The notes beneath the pieces are model-generated. The model was not told the origin of the DNA and ran no database searches. It saw nothing but the letters and a program-made list of their open reading frames with translations. Shown piece by piece: positions 35,386 through 43,564 of a stretch of 64,000 nucleotides of DNA (position 1 is its first letter; the number at the start of each line of letters is the position of its first letter). This DNA is from Saccharibacillus sp. JS10. GTDB lineage: Bacteria > Bacillota > Bacilli > Paenibacillales > Paenibacillaceae. Position numbers and translations under genes: made by a program. The stretch covers positions 558,001 through 622,000 of the forward strand of contig NZ_JANFNS010000002.1 in assembly GCF_024436065.1 (NCBI RefSeq). The letters run 5' to 3'.

Positions 35386-36000
35386 ATGAATCAACAAGAT
35401 CCGTGGAGTATGAGCGTGCGTGAATTTGTGGATCGTGCGGGTAGCGGGCAAGCGACGCCGGGCGGCGGAAGTACTTCTGCATTGGCGGCGGCACTGGGTT
35501 CTGCTATGACTTCGATGGCAGCACATCTATCGCATCGTGAACGTACATCGGAACAGCTTGAAGAGATTGAGAAAGCAGAAGATGAGATGAACCAAATCGT
35601 TGCCGAGAGCGAAAAGTTGATGTCGGAAGATATGCAAAACTTTGCGAAATATGTTCAAGCCAACAAAGAAGCGGAATCCAAAGAAGACGAAGCTTTGGTG
35701 CAAATGACGTTGCAAACGATTGAGGTACCGCTGCGGCTGATGGAATTGGGTGTTCGAGGGCTGAAGATTGCACGTACCATCGCCGAAGCGACGAGAGAAC
35801 ATGTATTGTCCGATCTAGGCATAGGTATTGTTATGTTTGAAGCGTCGGTGCGTGCGGCTTATCTGACTGTACGGATCAACCTGCCGACATGCCAAGACAG
35901 CCGAGCACGCGAAAATTTCAGCGATCGTGCAGATCGGCTCATGTACGAAGCGGAAAAGTTAAAAGAGCTTGGGCTTAACGAAGTGATGAAGCGTTTATGA
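35386..36000 (+). CDS. Cyclodeaminase/cyclohydrolase family protein (FchA-like)
   Basis: 204 aa, mainly helical, matching the formiminotransferase-cyclodeaminase C-terminal domain as a stand-alone protein. SGQATPGGGSTSALAAALGSAM (first 20 residues SGQATPGGGSTSALAAALGS, about 20-39) is the family signature. IARTIAEATREHVLSDLGIG is the conserved central stretch. Homologues deaminate formimino-tetrahydrofolate or hydrolyse methenyl-THF in one-carbon metabolism. No other folate gene lies nearby, so the role is inferred from family only. AAAGGAGAG precedes the ATG by 8 nt. A hairpin follows. Confidence 0.88.
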   Translation: MNQQDPWSMSVREFVDRAGSGQATPGGGSTSALAAALGSAMTSMAAHLSHRERTSEQLEEIEKAEDEMNQIVAESEKLMSEDMQNFAKYVQANKEAESKEDEALVQMTLQTIEVPLRLMELGVRGLKIARTIAEATREHVLSDLGIGIVMFEASVRAAYLTVRINLPTCQDSRARENFSDRADRLMYEAEKLKELGLNEVMKRL

Positions 36001-36046
36001 AGGCATAGCGTTACGGGTCAAGGGATGGCATAATAAAACATAGGAG

Positions 36047-36077
36047 CCGGCGGCTGTAAGCAGTTGCCGGTCTTTGC
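36047..36077 (+). terminator. Probable terminator after the fchA-like gene
   Basis: 10-bp stem with two G-U pairs (36047-36056 with 36061-36070) and loop TAAG, followed by TCTTTGCGTTTTT. The next ribosome binding site is close behind, so read-through is possible. Confidence 0.6.
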
Positions 36078-36099
36078 GTTTTTGGAAGGAGCGAACAAG

Positions 36100-36576
36100 A
36101 TGGAAGGCACACAATCGGGTGGAACTATTCCCGATGAAGTCATAAAAAGTGAACAAACACCCGAGCAGTGGAAACGCCGACGTATTGAACTTGCGAAATG
36201 GGCAGAGCGAGAAAAAGTCCGTCGTTCCCCCAAACAAATCGGTTGGTTAAATGGCGTGGAAGTCGATGCCGAGTTAGTGAAGACGTTGCGTATTTTAAAT
36301 CGACTTGGTATCCAGACTGAATTTTCTTGCGCAGGGGTTAGCCCGCTCGACGAACCGGAAGAACATTCGTTATATGCGTATGTAACGCTGGTCGATAGTC
36401 CGTTAAGCGAAGCTTTCGTGATGCACGCTATCCAGAAAATGAAGCATCGATTGCTCGTTTCCTATGAACCGTCGATCCAGCGATATGATCTGTCTTCTTT
36501 TATGGTCGGTCAAAACCGTTCGTTTTGTCTGTTGCTTGAAGTCTGTGCAAAGACATTTGAAGCTCAGCAAAGATAA
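36100..36576 (+). CDS. Hypothetical protein with a Cys-Ala-Gly motif
   Basis: 158 aa, soluble. The first ~55 residues are charged and helical (TPEQWKRRRIELAKWAEREK). The second half has LRILNRLGIQTEFSCAGVSP followed by an acidic stretch, then LYAYVTLVDSP, a beta-alpha-beta-like pattern. A short Ser-Cys-x-Gly loop followed by a strand is reminiscent of small Tyw3-like or related domains, but that is too weak for a call. ATG 36100 is chosen with GGAAGGAGCG upstream; 12 further upstream codons are open but have no site. It lies 23 nt after the hairpin. Confidence 0.65.
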   Translation: MEGTQSGGTIPDEVIKSEQTPEQWKRRRIELAKWAEREKVRRSPKQIGWLNGVEVDAELVKTLRILNRLGIQTEFSCAGVSPLDEPEEHSLYAYVTLVDSPLSEAFVMHAIQKMKHRLLVSYEPSIQRYDLSSFMVGQNRSFCLLLEVCAKTFEAQQR

Positions 36577-36633
36577 TAAACGAATGAAAAAAAGTAAAAA
36601 TCACCGCTGAAATAAGGAGTGAATCATTACAAT

Positions 36634-38241
36634 ATGTTGAGTTTGGAAAAAAGAAGTCGTCAGTTAATCGGTAAAGTTGCGGCGCAAGCAGCGGCATATC
36701 CAAAGCAAGCAAACGGTCTATGGTTCGAAGACGAGATTTCTCTTAACTTTTATGCGGCATCGTATTTGTTCGCAGCGTCGTTAGATGCCGATATTCGAGT
36801 CCGCTTCGATCGCGAGCAAGCCAAACAAAATGCAGAAGATGTATTTAGAAGTTTACTTCAATTGCAAGATGTTCAAGAAGATAGCGCCACATATGGCTTG
36901 TGGTCGTCAAATGTAGAGTCGGTAGAATTGATGGGGATCTTAATGGTGTACTTCGTCGAACGTTGCGGAGACGATTTATCGCCTGATCTTCGAGCGGAAT
37001 TTGAGAAAGCTCTACAAGCGATCTACCAAAGTCGCTTTTACGATATTCCATTGCAAGACTATGGGCATCAAGATGCAAAATATACAGCGTCTAAGCTGAT
37101 CTTTGGATATACGTATGGCGATGGAGAACTGCTGGAAGAAGGACGCCGTTCGCTGCAACAATTGCTTCATCATGTCAAAGAGCAGGGGATGAGCGAATAT
37201 TCAGCGCCATCATGGTTTTGGCATTGGGTACAAGCTTTTACTTGCGTGCGCTTACTATTGGATGATCCCGAAGTTACTGACCACACCAATCAAATTTTGG
37301 ATTATTTATGGAATGAGCGTTCGCTGTATTATATCGGAGGGGCTTGGGCAGGTCCTCATGCGCACATACAACCGGGTGATGCGCCAAAAGACGGCAATGT
37401 CGCTTTTGATTATTTACAGTACGGAGATTTTCGTCTGCCGCCGCAGTTGCTTCAATATGAATACGCAGGATTTTTATTTTATGAAGCGCCGGAAGAAGCA
37501 CGAATCGCGGCGATGGATCGTTTGGTACCGGTCGAAGTGAAAAAGAATATCCCGAAAATGTCGGCAGAAGGCTCGAAATCGATGCTGCATAGCTATACCT
37601 ACTTAACCGATGCTTACGCAGTAGGTGGCATGTGGGAGTATGATGAATCCCCGGATCAAGTACAGCATCGCTGGGACGTAACGCTTCCGCTTTCTTACGA
37701 GTTAGGGAGCACCGTCAATCAAGCGTACATGATTCATCCTAAAGACAGTTCCAAGCCAAACAATCTGCTGCACGGAAGTTCATATACCCATATTTTGCCC
37801 GACCGCAGTGTAGTCATGGCGATGTATACAGTGCCTCAAGATGAGCATCCCGATCTAGTCGGCGTGCTGCCAAAAGGCGAATGGATTTATGACGAAAAAG
37901 CGATGTTCGGGCTGGTCGGCGGTGTCTATCTCGCTGTTTTCATACGTAATGGTTACCAAAAAGACGAACAAGATGATCGGATTCTGCTCAGCAGTACCGG
38001 GCATCAGAATGCAGTCGTATTCGAAGCCGCAAGCGTAGAAGAAGCTGAGAGTTTGGATGCTGAAGATTTAGAAGAGTTTGCAGATTTGATGCGTGAGCGC
38101 GCGCCGATGTTTAGCGAAGACGGCAATCGTCTGCAGTATCGAAGTCTGCATAGTCGCAAACTGGAACTTTCGGTTACCGAAGTCAATAAAGTTCAAGCAC
38201 AGATCAATGGGCAGCTGGCTTCATTCCACGATCATATAAAA
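36634..38241 (+). CDS. Large uncharacterised protein, predicted helical toroid plus beta domain
   Basis: About 536 aa, no signal peptide and no membrane segment. Residues ~1-300 are helical and rich in Trp/Tyr/His (LWFEDEISLNFYAASYLFAA, SAPSWFWHWVQAFTCVRLLL, YIGGAWAGPHAHIQPGD). This recalls the alpha/alpha toroid of polysaccharide-active enzymes. Residues ~310-450 are strand-like (LLHGSSYTHILPDRSVVMAM, GEWIYDEKAMFGLVGGVYLA), like the heparinase II/III beta part. No catalytic motif could be assigned. The start at ATG 36634 is about 12 nt from AAGGAG, somewhat far; GTG 36619 overlaps that site. The family is not recognised. Confidence 0.72.
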
Positions 38242-38247
38242 TAAACA

Positions 38248-38289
38248 AAAACCCCGATCCATCTACGAGATGTAGAGATCGGGGTTTTT
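38248..38289. terminator. Bidirectional terminator
   Basis: 12-bp stem (38248-38259 with 38277-38288), inner CTAC/GTAG and T5, between convergent genes. Confidence 0.88.
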
Positions 38290-38318
38290 GCTTGATACAC
38301 TGATCATGAGGGTCGATA

Positions 38319-39299
38319 TTAGTTTTCTTGGAACAAAGCCAAGAACGGCTTGGGTACTTCGGTCTCAATCTTTGTTGTCCGTCCGCTTGTCGGATGGACA
38401 AAAGTCAATTCATGCACATGCAGAGCAAGACGTCCAAGACTGCGCAAAGTCGAACCGTACTTTTTGTCGCCGACGATCGGATGACCGATATCTTCGAACT
38501 GAGCGCGAACCTGATTTTTGCGATTCGTTTCAGTCGTCACTTCAAGTAGTGAAACTTGGCTGTTCGCGTTCAACAACTTGTAATGCGTTACCGCATGCAG
38601 CCCGTCGCCTTCTTTTTGACTTGCGTACATTTTGAGCGTTTTCGTTTCACGCAGCCAAGACTTAATGGTATCGGAATCGCGTTTGATTTTGCCTTCAACT
38701 ACGATCGTATATGCCTGCTTGGCAAGACCGTTACTCCACTGTTCCAAAATGGTTTCTTTCGCGGCTTCTGTTTTTGCCAGCAACATCACGCCGGAAGCGT
38801 CTTTTTCCAAAAGTTGCAACGAAAAAAGGCGACCGTTTGGATTGCTGAGACGGATATGCCCCATCAGTTGACGGTAGACTGTATTTTCTTCATCGCGAGA
38901 AGAAGACATCGACAAAAGCCCTGCTTCTTTGCGTACCGCAATTACATCATCGTCTTCATGCAAAATACGCAGCCCCGTCAGCTTTTGCTTCGGCTTCGCG
39001 CGTTCTTTGCCGACGACGACCGTCTGACCCGGTTGCAATTCATGATTGTGACGCGTGACCGGTACGCCTTCGACGCGGACTTGACCATGCGACAACATCG
39101 ATTTGACCGAGTTGCGTCCGGTACCGCTCATAGATTCCAATAAAAATGCCAGAAGTTCAGCAGGTTCTTTCACGATGAAACTACGCGATTGAGCTTCGGC
39201 TTTTTGTTGCCGCGCTTGTTCGCGAGCTGCGTAAGACGTATCTTTTTTGATACCAGGAGGACGTTTTTTGCCGCCCGGTCTTTTATTCGTATAAGCCAT
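38319..39299 (-). CDS. RluA-family pseudouridine synthase homologue with an altered active-site motif
   Basis: 326 aa. A basic N terminus (TNKRPGGKKRPPGIKKD) is followed by an S4 RNA-binding domain (about residues 50-105, SVKSMLSHGQVRVEGVPVTR) and the RluA catalytic fold. HEDDDVIAVRKEAGLLSM and the final NRKNQVRAQFEDIGHPIVGD match the family. In the motif normally HRLDxxTSG, this protein reads LQLLEKDASG (about residues 156-165). The catalytic Asp position is Glu and the preceding Arg is Leu. It may be inactive on uridine or have changed chemistry. Its RNA target is unknown. Single gene. Confidence 0.87.
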   Translation of the reverse strand: MAYTNKRPGGKKRPPGIKKDTSYAAREQARQQKAEAQSRSFIVKEPAELLAFLLESMSGTGRNSVKSMLSHGQVRVEGVPVTRHNHELQPGQTVVVGKERAKPKQKLTGLRILHEDDDVIAVRKEAGLLSMSSSRDEENTVYRQLMGHIRLSNPNGRLFSLQLLEKDASGVMLLAKTEAAKETILEQWSNGLAKQAYTIVVEGKIKRDSDTIKSWLRETKTLKMYASQKEGDGLHAVTHYKLLNANSQVSLLEVTTETNRKNQVRAQFEDIGHPIVGDKKYGSTLRSLGRLALHVHELTFVHPTSGRTTKIETEVPKPFLALFQEN

Positions 39300-39467
39300 A
39301 ATTGGATAAACTCCATTCTAAAAAAAGGTTCTGTGCAGATTCGGATCAGGCATCAGGATTGAAGTCGTGCCAGTCGATATTCGCCGAGTCCACTATACCA
39401 GAGCTACCGTCAAAAGGCTAGAACTAAGAAATCCGTAAAAAAAAGAATATTCGTTCGTATTCACCGG

Positions 39468-39496
39468 TTGCCCCAATTCGTATTGCCCGGTAAACT
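39468..39496 (+). promoter_or_regulatory. Putative promoter of recQ
   Basis: TTGCCC (-35, 39468-39473), 17-bp spacer and TAAACT (-10, 39491-39496). Confidence 0.5.
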
Positions 39497-39516
39497 ATAG
39501 AAAGAACGCGTCTTGT

Positions 39517-39553
39517 GCATCGCTCTACAGCGGAGTAGAGGATGCCTTTTTTT
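39517..39553 (+). terminator. Terminator-like hairpin in the recQ leader
   Basis: An 11-bp stem with one bulge (39517-39528 with 39535-39545) followed by CTTTTTTT. It lies between the promoter and the gene, so it may act as an attenuator or end a very short RNA. Confidence 0.6.
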
Positions 39554-39653
39554 GCCGAAGTTTCAAGTCAGATGAACTTCTAGCTGGGCGCTTGGAGAGC
39601 AATGAATTTACGGGGATGCCGACTGCGGTATTCCCTTTAAGGAGTTTTGCATA

Positions 39654-41600
39654 ATGGCGATACAAGAACATAAGCTAATGGAGCAAGCCGGCGAGCTTTT
39701 ACAAAAATATTACGGTTACCCCGATTTTCGCGAAGGTCAAAAAAAGATCGTCGAAAGTGTCCTAACGCGAAGCGATACACTCGGCATTATGCCGACAGGC
39801 GGCGGTAAATCGATCTGCTACCAGATCCCTGCGTTGATGATGGATGGGCTGACGCTTGTGATCTCGCCGCTCATCTCATTGATGAAAGACCAAGTGGATG
39901 CGCTGGTGACGAACGGAATTGCGGCGGCTTATATCAATAGTACACTTAGCGGACGCGAAGTGAACGAGCGGATTCGCGCAGCGCAGCGCGGCGAGTTGAA
40001 GCTGCTGTATGTCGCGCCGGAGCGTCTGGAACTGGATTGGTTCCGAAGCGAAATGGCGAATTTGCAGATCGATTGCGTCGCGGTAGACGAAGCACACTGC
40101 GTTTCGCAATGGGGACACGATTTTCGTACCAGTTACTTGGCGGTCGCGCCTTTCGTCGATTCGTTACCGCTGCGTCCGACCGTAGCTGCTTTTACCGCAA
40201 CTGCGACGCCTCAGGTCATGGACGATATCGTTCGACTATTGCAACTGCATGAAGCGAAGTTATTCGTTACGGGTCTAGGACGGGACAATCTATCGTTTTC
40301 CGTATTGCGCGGTGAGAATAAAAAAGAATACATTTTGGATTTCACGAAAAACCATTCGAATGAATCCGGTATCGTTTACGCGGCAACGCGCAAAGAAGTA
40401 GACGAACTTTATTCGCAGTTATCCATGCAAGGATTATCTGCGGGGCGTTATCATGCCGGGATGACGGATGAAGAACGCGAAAGCGCGCAAGAAGCCTTTT
40501 TATATGACGATGTGCAAGTGATTGTCGCAACGAACGCTTTCGGAATGGGGATCGACAAATCCAACGTGCGTTACGTCATCCATTATAATATGCCCAAAAA
40601 TATGGAAGCGTATGTGCAAGAAGCGGGACGCGCAGGGCGGGACGGCGAGCCGAGTGAATGTATTTTATTGTTCAGCGCTCAAGATACCGTCGTCCAGAAG
40701 TTCTTAATCGAACAAAACGGGCAAGAAGAAGAACGTCGCCACAATGAATATCGCAAACTTCAGCAAATGGTCGATTATTGTTATACGACAAGATGTTTGC
40801 GTAGCGCGCAGCTTGACTATTTCGGCGAAGAACATAGCGATGAGCCTTGCGGAATATGTAGTTCTTGCCGAGACGACCGCGAAGTGCTGGATATTACCGT
40901 GGAAGCGCAAAAGATCTTTTCTTGCATTTACCGGATGCGGGAGCGTTTCGGTGCTTCGATGGTCGCAGGCGTGCTAAAAGGATCGCGTAACAAAAAAGTG
41001 CTGCAATACAAGTTCGATCAATTGTCGACGTATGGCATGATGAATGGCAAAACCGAAAAAGAAATTGTCGATATGATCAACGTACTTGCTTCGGAAGGAT
41101 ATTTAGAGTTAACCGAAGGGCAATATCCGATCGTCAAATTACGTCCGCTGGCAACCGAAGTGCTCAAAGGCGGTCGGCAAGTCTTCCAACGCGAAGCACG
41201 TAAAGCTTCGTTCGCCGCTTCTTCTTCGGGATCGCGGACTAGCCGTCCGCGCGCCGAAGTGAAGTTGTCCGCGATGGAAGTGACGATCTTCGAGCAGCTT
41301 CGTCTGATTCGCCGAGAACTTGCATCCAAAGAACATGTACCGTCTTATATTATTTTCAACGATGCTACGCTCAGCGAAATGAGTATACACAAGCCGAAAA
41401 CCGAATTCGAGATGTTGCGGATCAAAGGGGTCGGCGAAGTGAAATACCGGAAATACGGTCAGCCGTTCTTGGACTTTTTCCAAAGCCGCGAAGGCGATGC
41501 CGGAGCCGGCGGCAACAACGACGACGGTTATTATGACTTAGAAGCGCCGCCCGAAGACGACTCTAATCTGTTTGCTTATTATGAAGATTACGATCATTAA
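39654..41600 (+). CDS. recQ: ATP-dependent DNA helicase RecQ
   Basis: 648 aa superfamily 2 helicase for DNA repair and recombination. Motif 0/I is FREGQKKIVESVL and IMPTGGGKSICYQ (about residues 45-57). DEAH is at about residue 146. Motif VI QEAGRAGRDGEPS is about residue 322. The RecQ zinc site has Cys residues in YCYTTRCLRSAQLDYFGEE and EPCGICSSC. A winged-helix follows, and an HRDC domain near 545-615 (LIRRELASKEHVPSYIIFND). The last ~30 residues are acidic and Gly/Asp-rich. ATG follows AAGGAG. Single gene with a clear terminator. Confidence 0.97.
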   Translation: MAIQEHKLMEQAGELLQKYYGYPDFREGQKKIVESVLTRSDTLGIMPTGGGKSICYQIPALMMDGLTLVISPLISLMKDQVDALVTNGIAAAYINSTLSGREVNERIRAAQRGELKLLYVAPERLELDWFRSEMANLQIDCVAVDEAHCVSQWGHDFRTSYLAVAPFVDSLPLRPTVAAFTATATPQVMDDIVRLLQLHEAKLFVTGLGRDNLSFSVLRGENKKEYILDFTKNHSNESGIVYAATRKEVDELYSQLSMQGLSAGRYHAGMTDEERESAQEAFLYDDVQVIVATNAFGMGIDKSNVRYVIHYNMPKNMEAYVQEAGRAGRDGEPSECILLFSAQDTVVQKFLIEQNGQEEERRHNEYRKLQQMVDYCYTTRCLRSAQLDYFGEEHSDEPCGICSSCRDDREVLDITVEAQKIFSCIYRMRERFGASMVAGVLKGSRNKKVLQYKFDQLSTYGMMNGKTEKEIVDMINVLASEGYLELTEGQYPIVKLRPLATEVLKGGRQVFQREARKASFAASSSGSRTSRPRAEVKLSAMEVTIFEQLRLIRRELASKEHVPSYIIFNDATLSEMSIHKPKTEFEMLRIKGVGEVKYRKYGQPFLDFFQSREGDAGAGGNNDDGYYDLEAPPEDDSNLFAYYEDYDH

Positions 41601-41628
41601 ATCTTAATCTTCGGTCTATATCGCAAAA

Positions 41629-41662
41629 GAGGGTTCTCCTAATTATGGAGAACCCTCTTTTT
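41629..41662 (+). terminator. Terminator after recQ
   Basis: 11-bp perfect stem (41629-41639 with 41647-41657) with 7-nt loop and T5. Confidence 0.92.
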
Positions 41663-41670
41663 AGTTAAAA

Positions 41671-41730
41671 TGTTTTCTTAATTTCAACACGTGACCGAAA
41701 CGAATTTTCCTCGCAGCCTTTTCGCTTCTA
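41671..41730. repeat. Intergenic repeat element, partial copy
   Basis: About 60 bp matching 24217-24276 at roughly three-quarters identity, including an exact 15-mer GACCGAAACGAATTT. It overlaps the stop codon (TAG, minus strand) of the hydrolase gene. Confidence 0.6.
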
Positions 41731-42768
41731 GCTGAAATGTCTCTCCAACCAACTGATCCAATCTTCCGTCACTTCGCTTCGATTGATTTCAAAAGCGAGC
41801 TCATGCCGGGCTTCTGGATATAAGCGGCATTCGAGATCGTCAATCCCGGCTTCTTCGTAAAAATCTTTAAGCTTCGCCAAGCCTTCTGCACCGCCAACCG
41901 GATCGAGTTCTCCCGAACAAAGTAAAACGGGCTTGGAAACATCCAAACGCCGAGCATAATGCGGGGTTTGGATTTCAAGCAACAATCGAAAAAAGTCACG
42001 GAAAAATCCGCAACTGAATAGCGTCTGACCGTAGTTTTCGATAAAATCATCAACAGATTGCGGATCACGCGATAACCAGTCGAAAAAAGTACGACGTTGT
42101 GCGAAGCGGCGAACAAAAGGACCGAATACAAGCATATTCAATGTTAGAGACGCAAAAGCAGGCGATAGAACGCGAGCTTCAGCAGCGGCAAGCGCACTGC
42201 CGATTTTGAGAGGGAGCGCGGATCGTGGACCGCTGCTTCCGGTCAAAATAAACCCGGCATAATTCGCTGCATGTTCCGCCATCGTTTTTTGAGCGATAAA
42301 TGAGCCCATGCTATGCCCGAATAATACGATAGGAACATTCGGATGACGCTGAGCAATCTCATCGGTTACCGTTCTTAAATCGCGACACATTCCGTTAATC
42401 GCATCGGGTCCCGCATAACCTTGACGAAAAGGACCTTGCGGCGTATCGCCTTTGGTAAAGCCGTGACCACGGTGATCGTTGGCATAGACCGCATAACCGG
42501 CTTTGTTTAACTCTTCGGCAAGTGCAGCATACCGCGCACCGTTTTCGCCCATTCCATGTGAAATTTGCACAATCGCTTTTGGGCTTGGAATCGACCACGC
42601 ATGCACACAGACCATCACTTCATTCGTTCCTTTAACAAAAAAATAAGGATGTTTATTTCGTAGCAAATCTTTCCGGATTGTAGGTAAGACTCTATGGCGA
42701 GTCGAGCGTTTGAACGCCGGACGCGATGAAGATGCAGTAGATTTCATAGTAAAACGGTTCAAATTCAT
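41728..42768 (-). CDS. Alpha/beta hydrolase, lysophospholipase-like
   Basis: 346 aa serine hydrolase of the monoacylglycerol lipase/lysophospholipase group. The oxyanion region is VQISHGMGENGARY. The nucleophile elbow is LFGHSMGSF (Ser about residue 140). The likely acid is in CSGELDPVGG and the catalytic His in YPEARHELAFE. A basic N-terminal extension of about 45 residues precedes the core, and no signal peptide is seen. ATG 42768 has GGGAGG 7 nt upstream. The 3' end overlaps a dispersed repeat, which supplies the stop codon, so the last residues may not be ancestral. Single gene. Confidence 0.88.
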   Translation of the reverse strand: MNLNRFTMKSTASSSRPAFKRSTRHRVLPTIRKDLLRNKHPYFFVKGTNEVMVCVHAWSIPSPKAIVQISHGMGENGARYAALAEELNKAGYAVYANDHRGHGFTKGDTPQGPFRQGYAGPDAINGMCRDLRTVTDEIAQRHPNVPIVLFGHSMGSFIAQKTMAEHAANYAGFILTGSSGPRSALPLKIGSALAAAEARVLSPAFASLTLNMLVFGPFVRRFAQRRTFFDWLSRDPQSVDDFIENYGQTLFSCGFFRDFFRLLLEIQTPHYARRLDVSKPVLLCSGELDPVGGAEGLAKLKDFYEEAGIDDLECRLYPEARHELAFEINRSEVTEDWISWLERHFS

Positions 42769-42872
42769 AACCGTCCCTCCCAAGTTTCGAATGGACTTAA
42801 TACTTATCGATCAGTTGTCTTTACAAAATGTATACCCGCTAAGCTGCGAATCAATCGCTAGCCTTGCATACC

Positions 42873-42912
42873 AAAAAGCCGAACATACGGGATTTTCCCC
42901 GCATGTTCGGCT
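42873..42912 (-). terminator. Terminator after the ytqA-ytqB pair
   Basis: 10-bp perfect stem (42877-42886 with 42903-42912), extended by further pairs. On the minus strand it ends in TTTTT. Confidence 0.85.
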
Positions 42913-42931
42913 GGATCACATCTTATACAAC

Positions 42932-43561
42932 TTAGGATTGACTATACTTTTCGATCGCAATCAGATAAGGAGCATCGGCTTTTTGCAGTTGTCGATAGGA
43001 GATGACTTGAGCTTCTCGCTTCGGCAATTGCTGCGCCCACTCCTGAACGGCTAAAGCTTCGGCGCCGCCCCCATCATGACCCGGATATACGATAATCGTC
43101 ATGATTCCTTTGGGACGAAGGATAGACAATGCGGCTTCAAGTGCGGGAATCGTTGAACTTGGCGTCGTCATCACGCTCAGATCGTCGGCACCTGGCAAGT
43201 ATCCCAAGTTGAACATGACCGCACCTATTTTGCCGATATGCTCACGAGGTAGGGCTTCTGCCATTTCTGCATGGTTTCGCAACATCCATTGTACAGTAGA
43301 CAATTTGAACGGGACTTTTTGAGAATGAGGTTGCTTTTGTTGCGAACGCTGCGACTTTTCTTGTTCCAAACGAAGCTGCGCTTGTTCTAAAGCAGATTGC
43401 TGAATATCGAAGCCATATACGGTTCCTTTGGCACCGACGGTTTCAGAAAGAAACAACGTATCCGCACCCGTGCCGACGGTAGCGTCAATCGCAAGATCGC
43501 CAGGACGGAGTTTTTTTTGAATCAATTGTTGAGCAAAACTAAGTACCGATACAAATCCCAT
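42932..43561 (-). CDS. ytqB: YtqB/MnmM-like tRNA methyltransferase
   Basis: 209 aa class I SAM-dependent methyltransferase. Motif I is AIDATVGTGADTLFL (about residues 24-38), followed by VYGFDIQQSAL. MFNLGYLPGADDLSVMT (about residues 112-128) is the catalytic NLGYLPG signature of the YtqB family. B. subtilis YtqB has been assigned as MnmM, which methylates the 5-aminomethyl-2-thiouridine at the wobble position of tRNA. A Gln/Ser/Lys-rich insertion (EKSQRSQQKQPHSQK) is unusual. It starts 3 nt after the radical SAM gene, so the two form an operon acting in one pathway. Confidence 0.9.
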   Translation of the reverse strand: MGFVSVLSFAQQLIQKKLRPGDLAIDATVGTGADTLFLSETVGAKGTVYGFDIQQSALEQAQLRLEQEKSQRSQQKQPHSQKVPFKLSTVQWMLRNHAEMAEALPREHIGKIGAVMFNLGYLPGADDLSVMTTPSSTIPALEAALSILRPKGIMTIIVYPGHDGGGAEALAVQEWAQQLPKREAQVISYRQLQKADAPYLIAIEKYSQS

Positions 43562-43564
43562 ACG

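Larger units (their letters stand above)
39300..39653. other. Gap upstream of recQ
   Basis: 354 bp between divergent genes. The 39300-39460 part shows nothing recognisable. The rest holds the recQ promoter, a terminator-like hairpin and a further weak GGGATGCC/GGTATTCCC hairpin (39613-39636). Confidence 0.5.
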
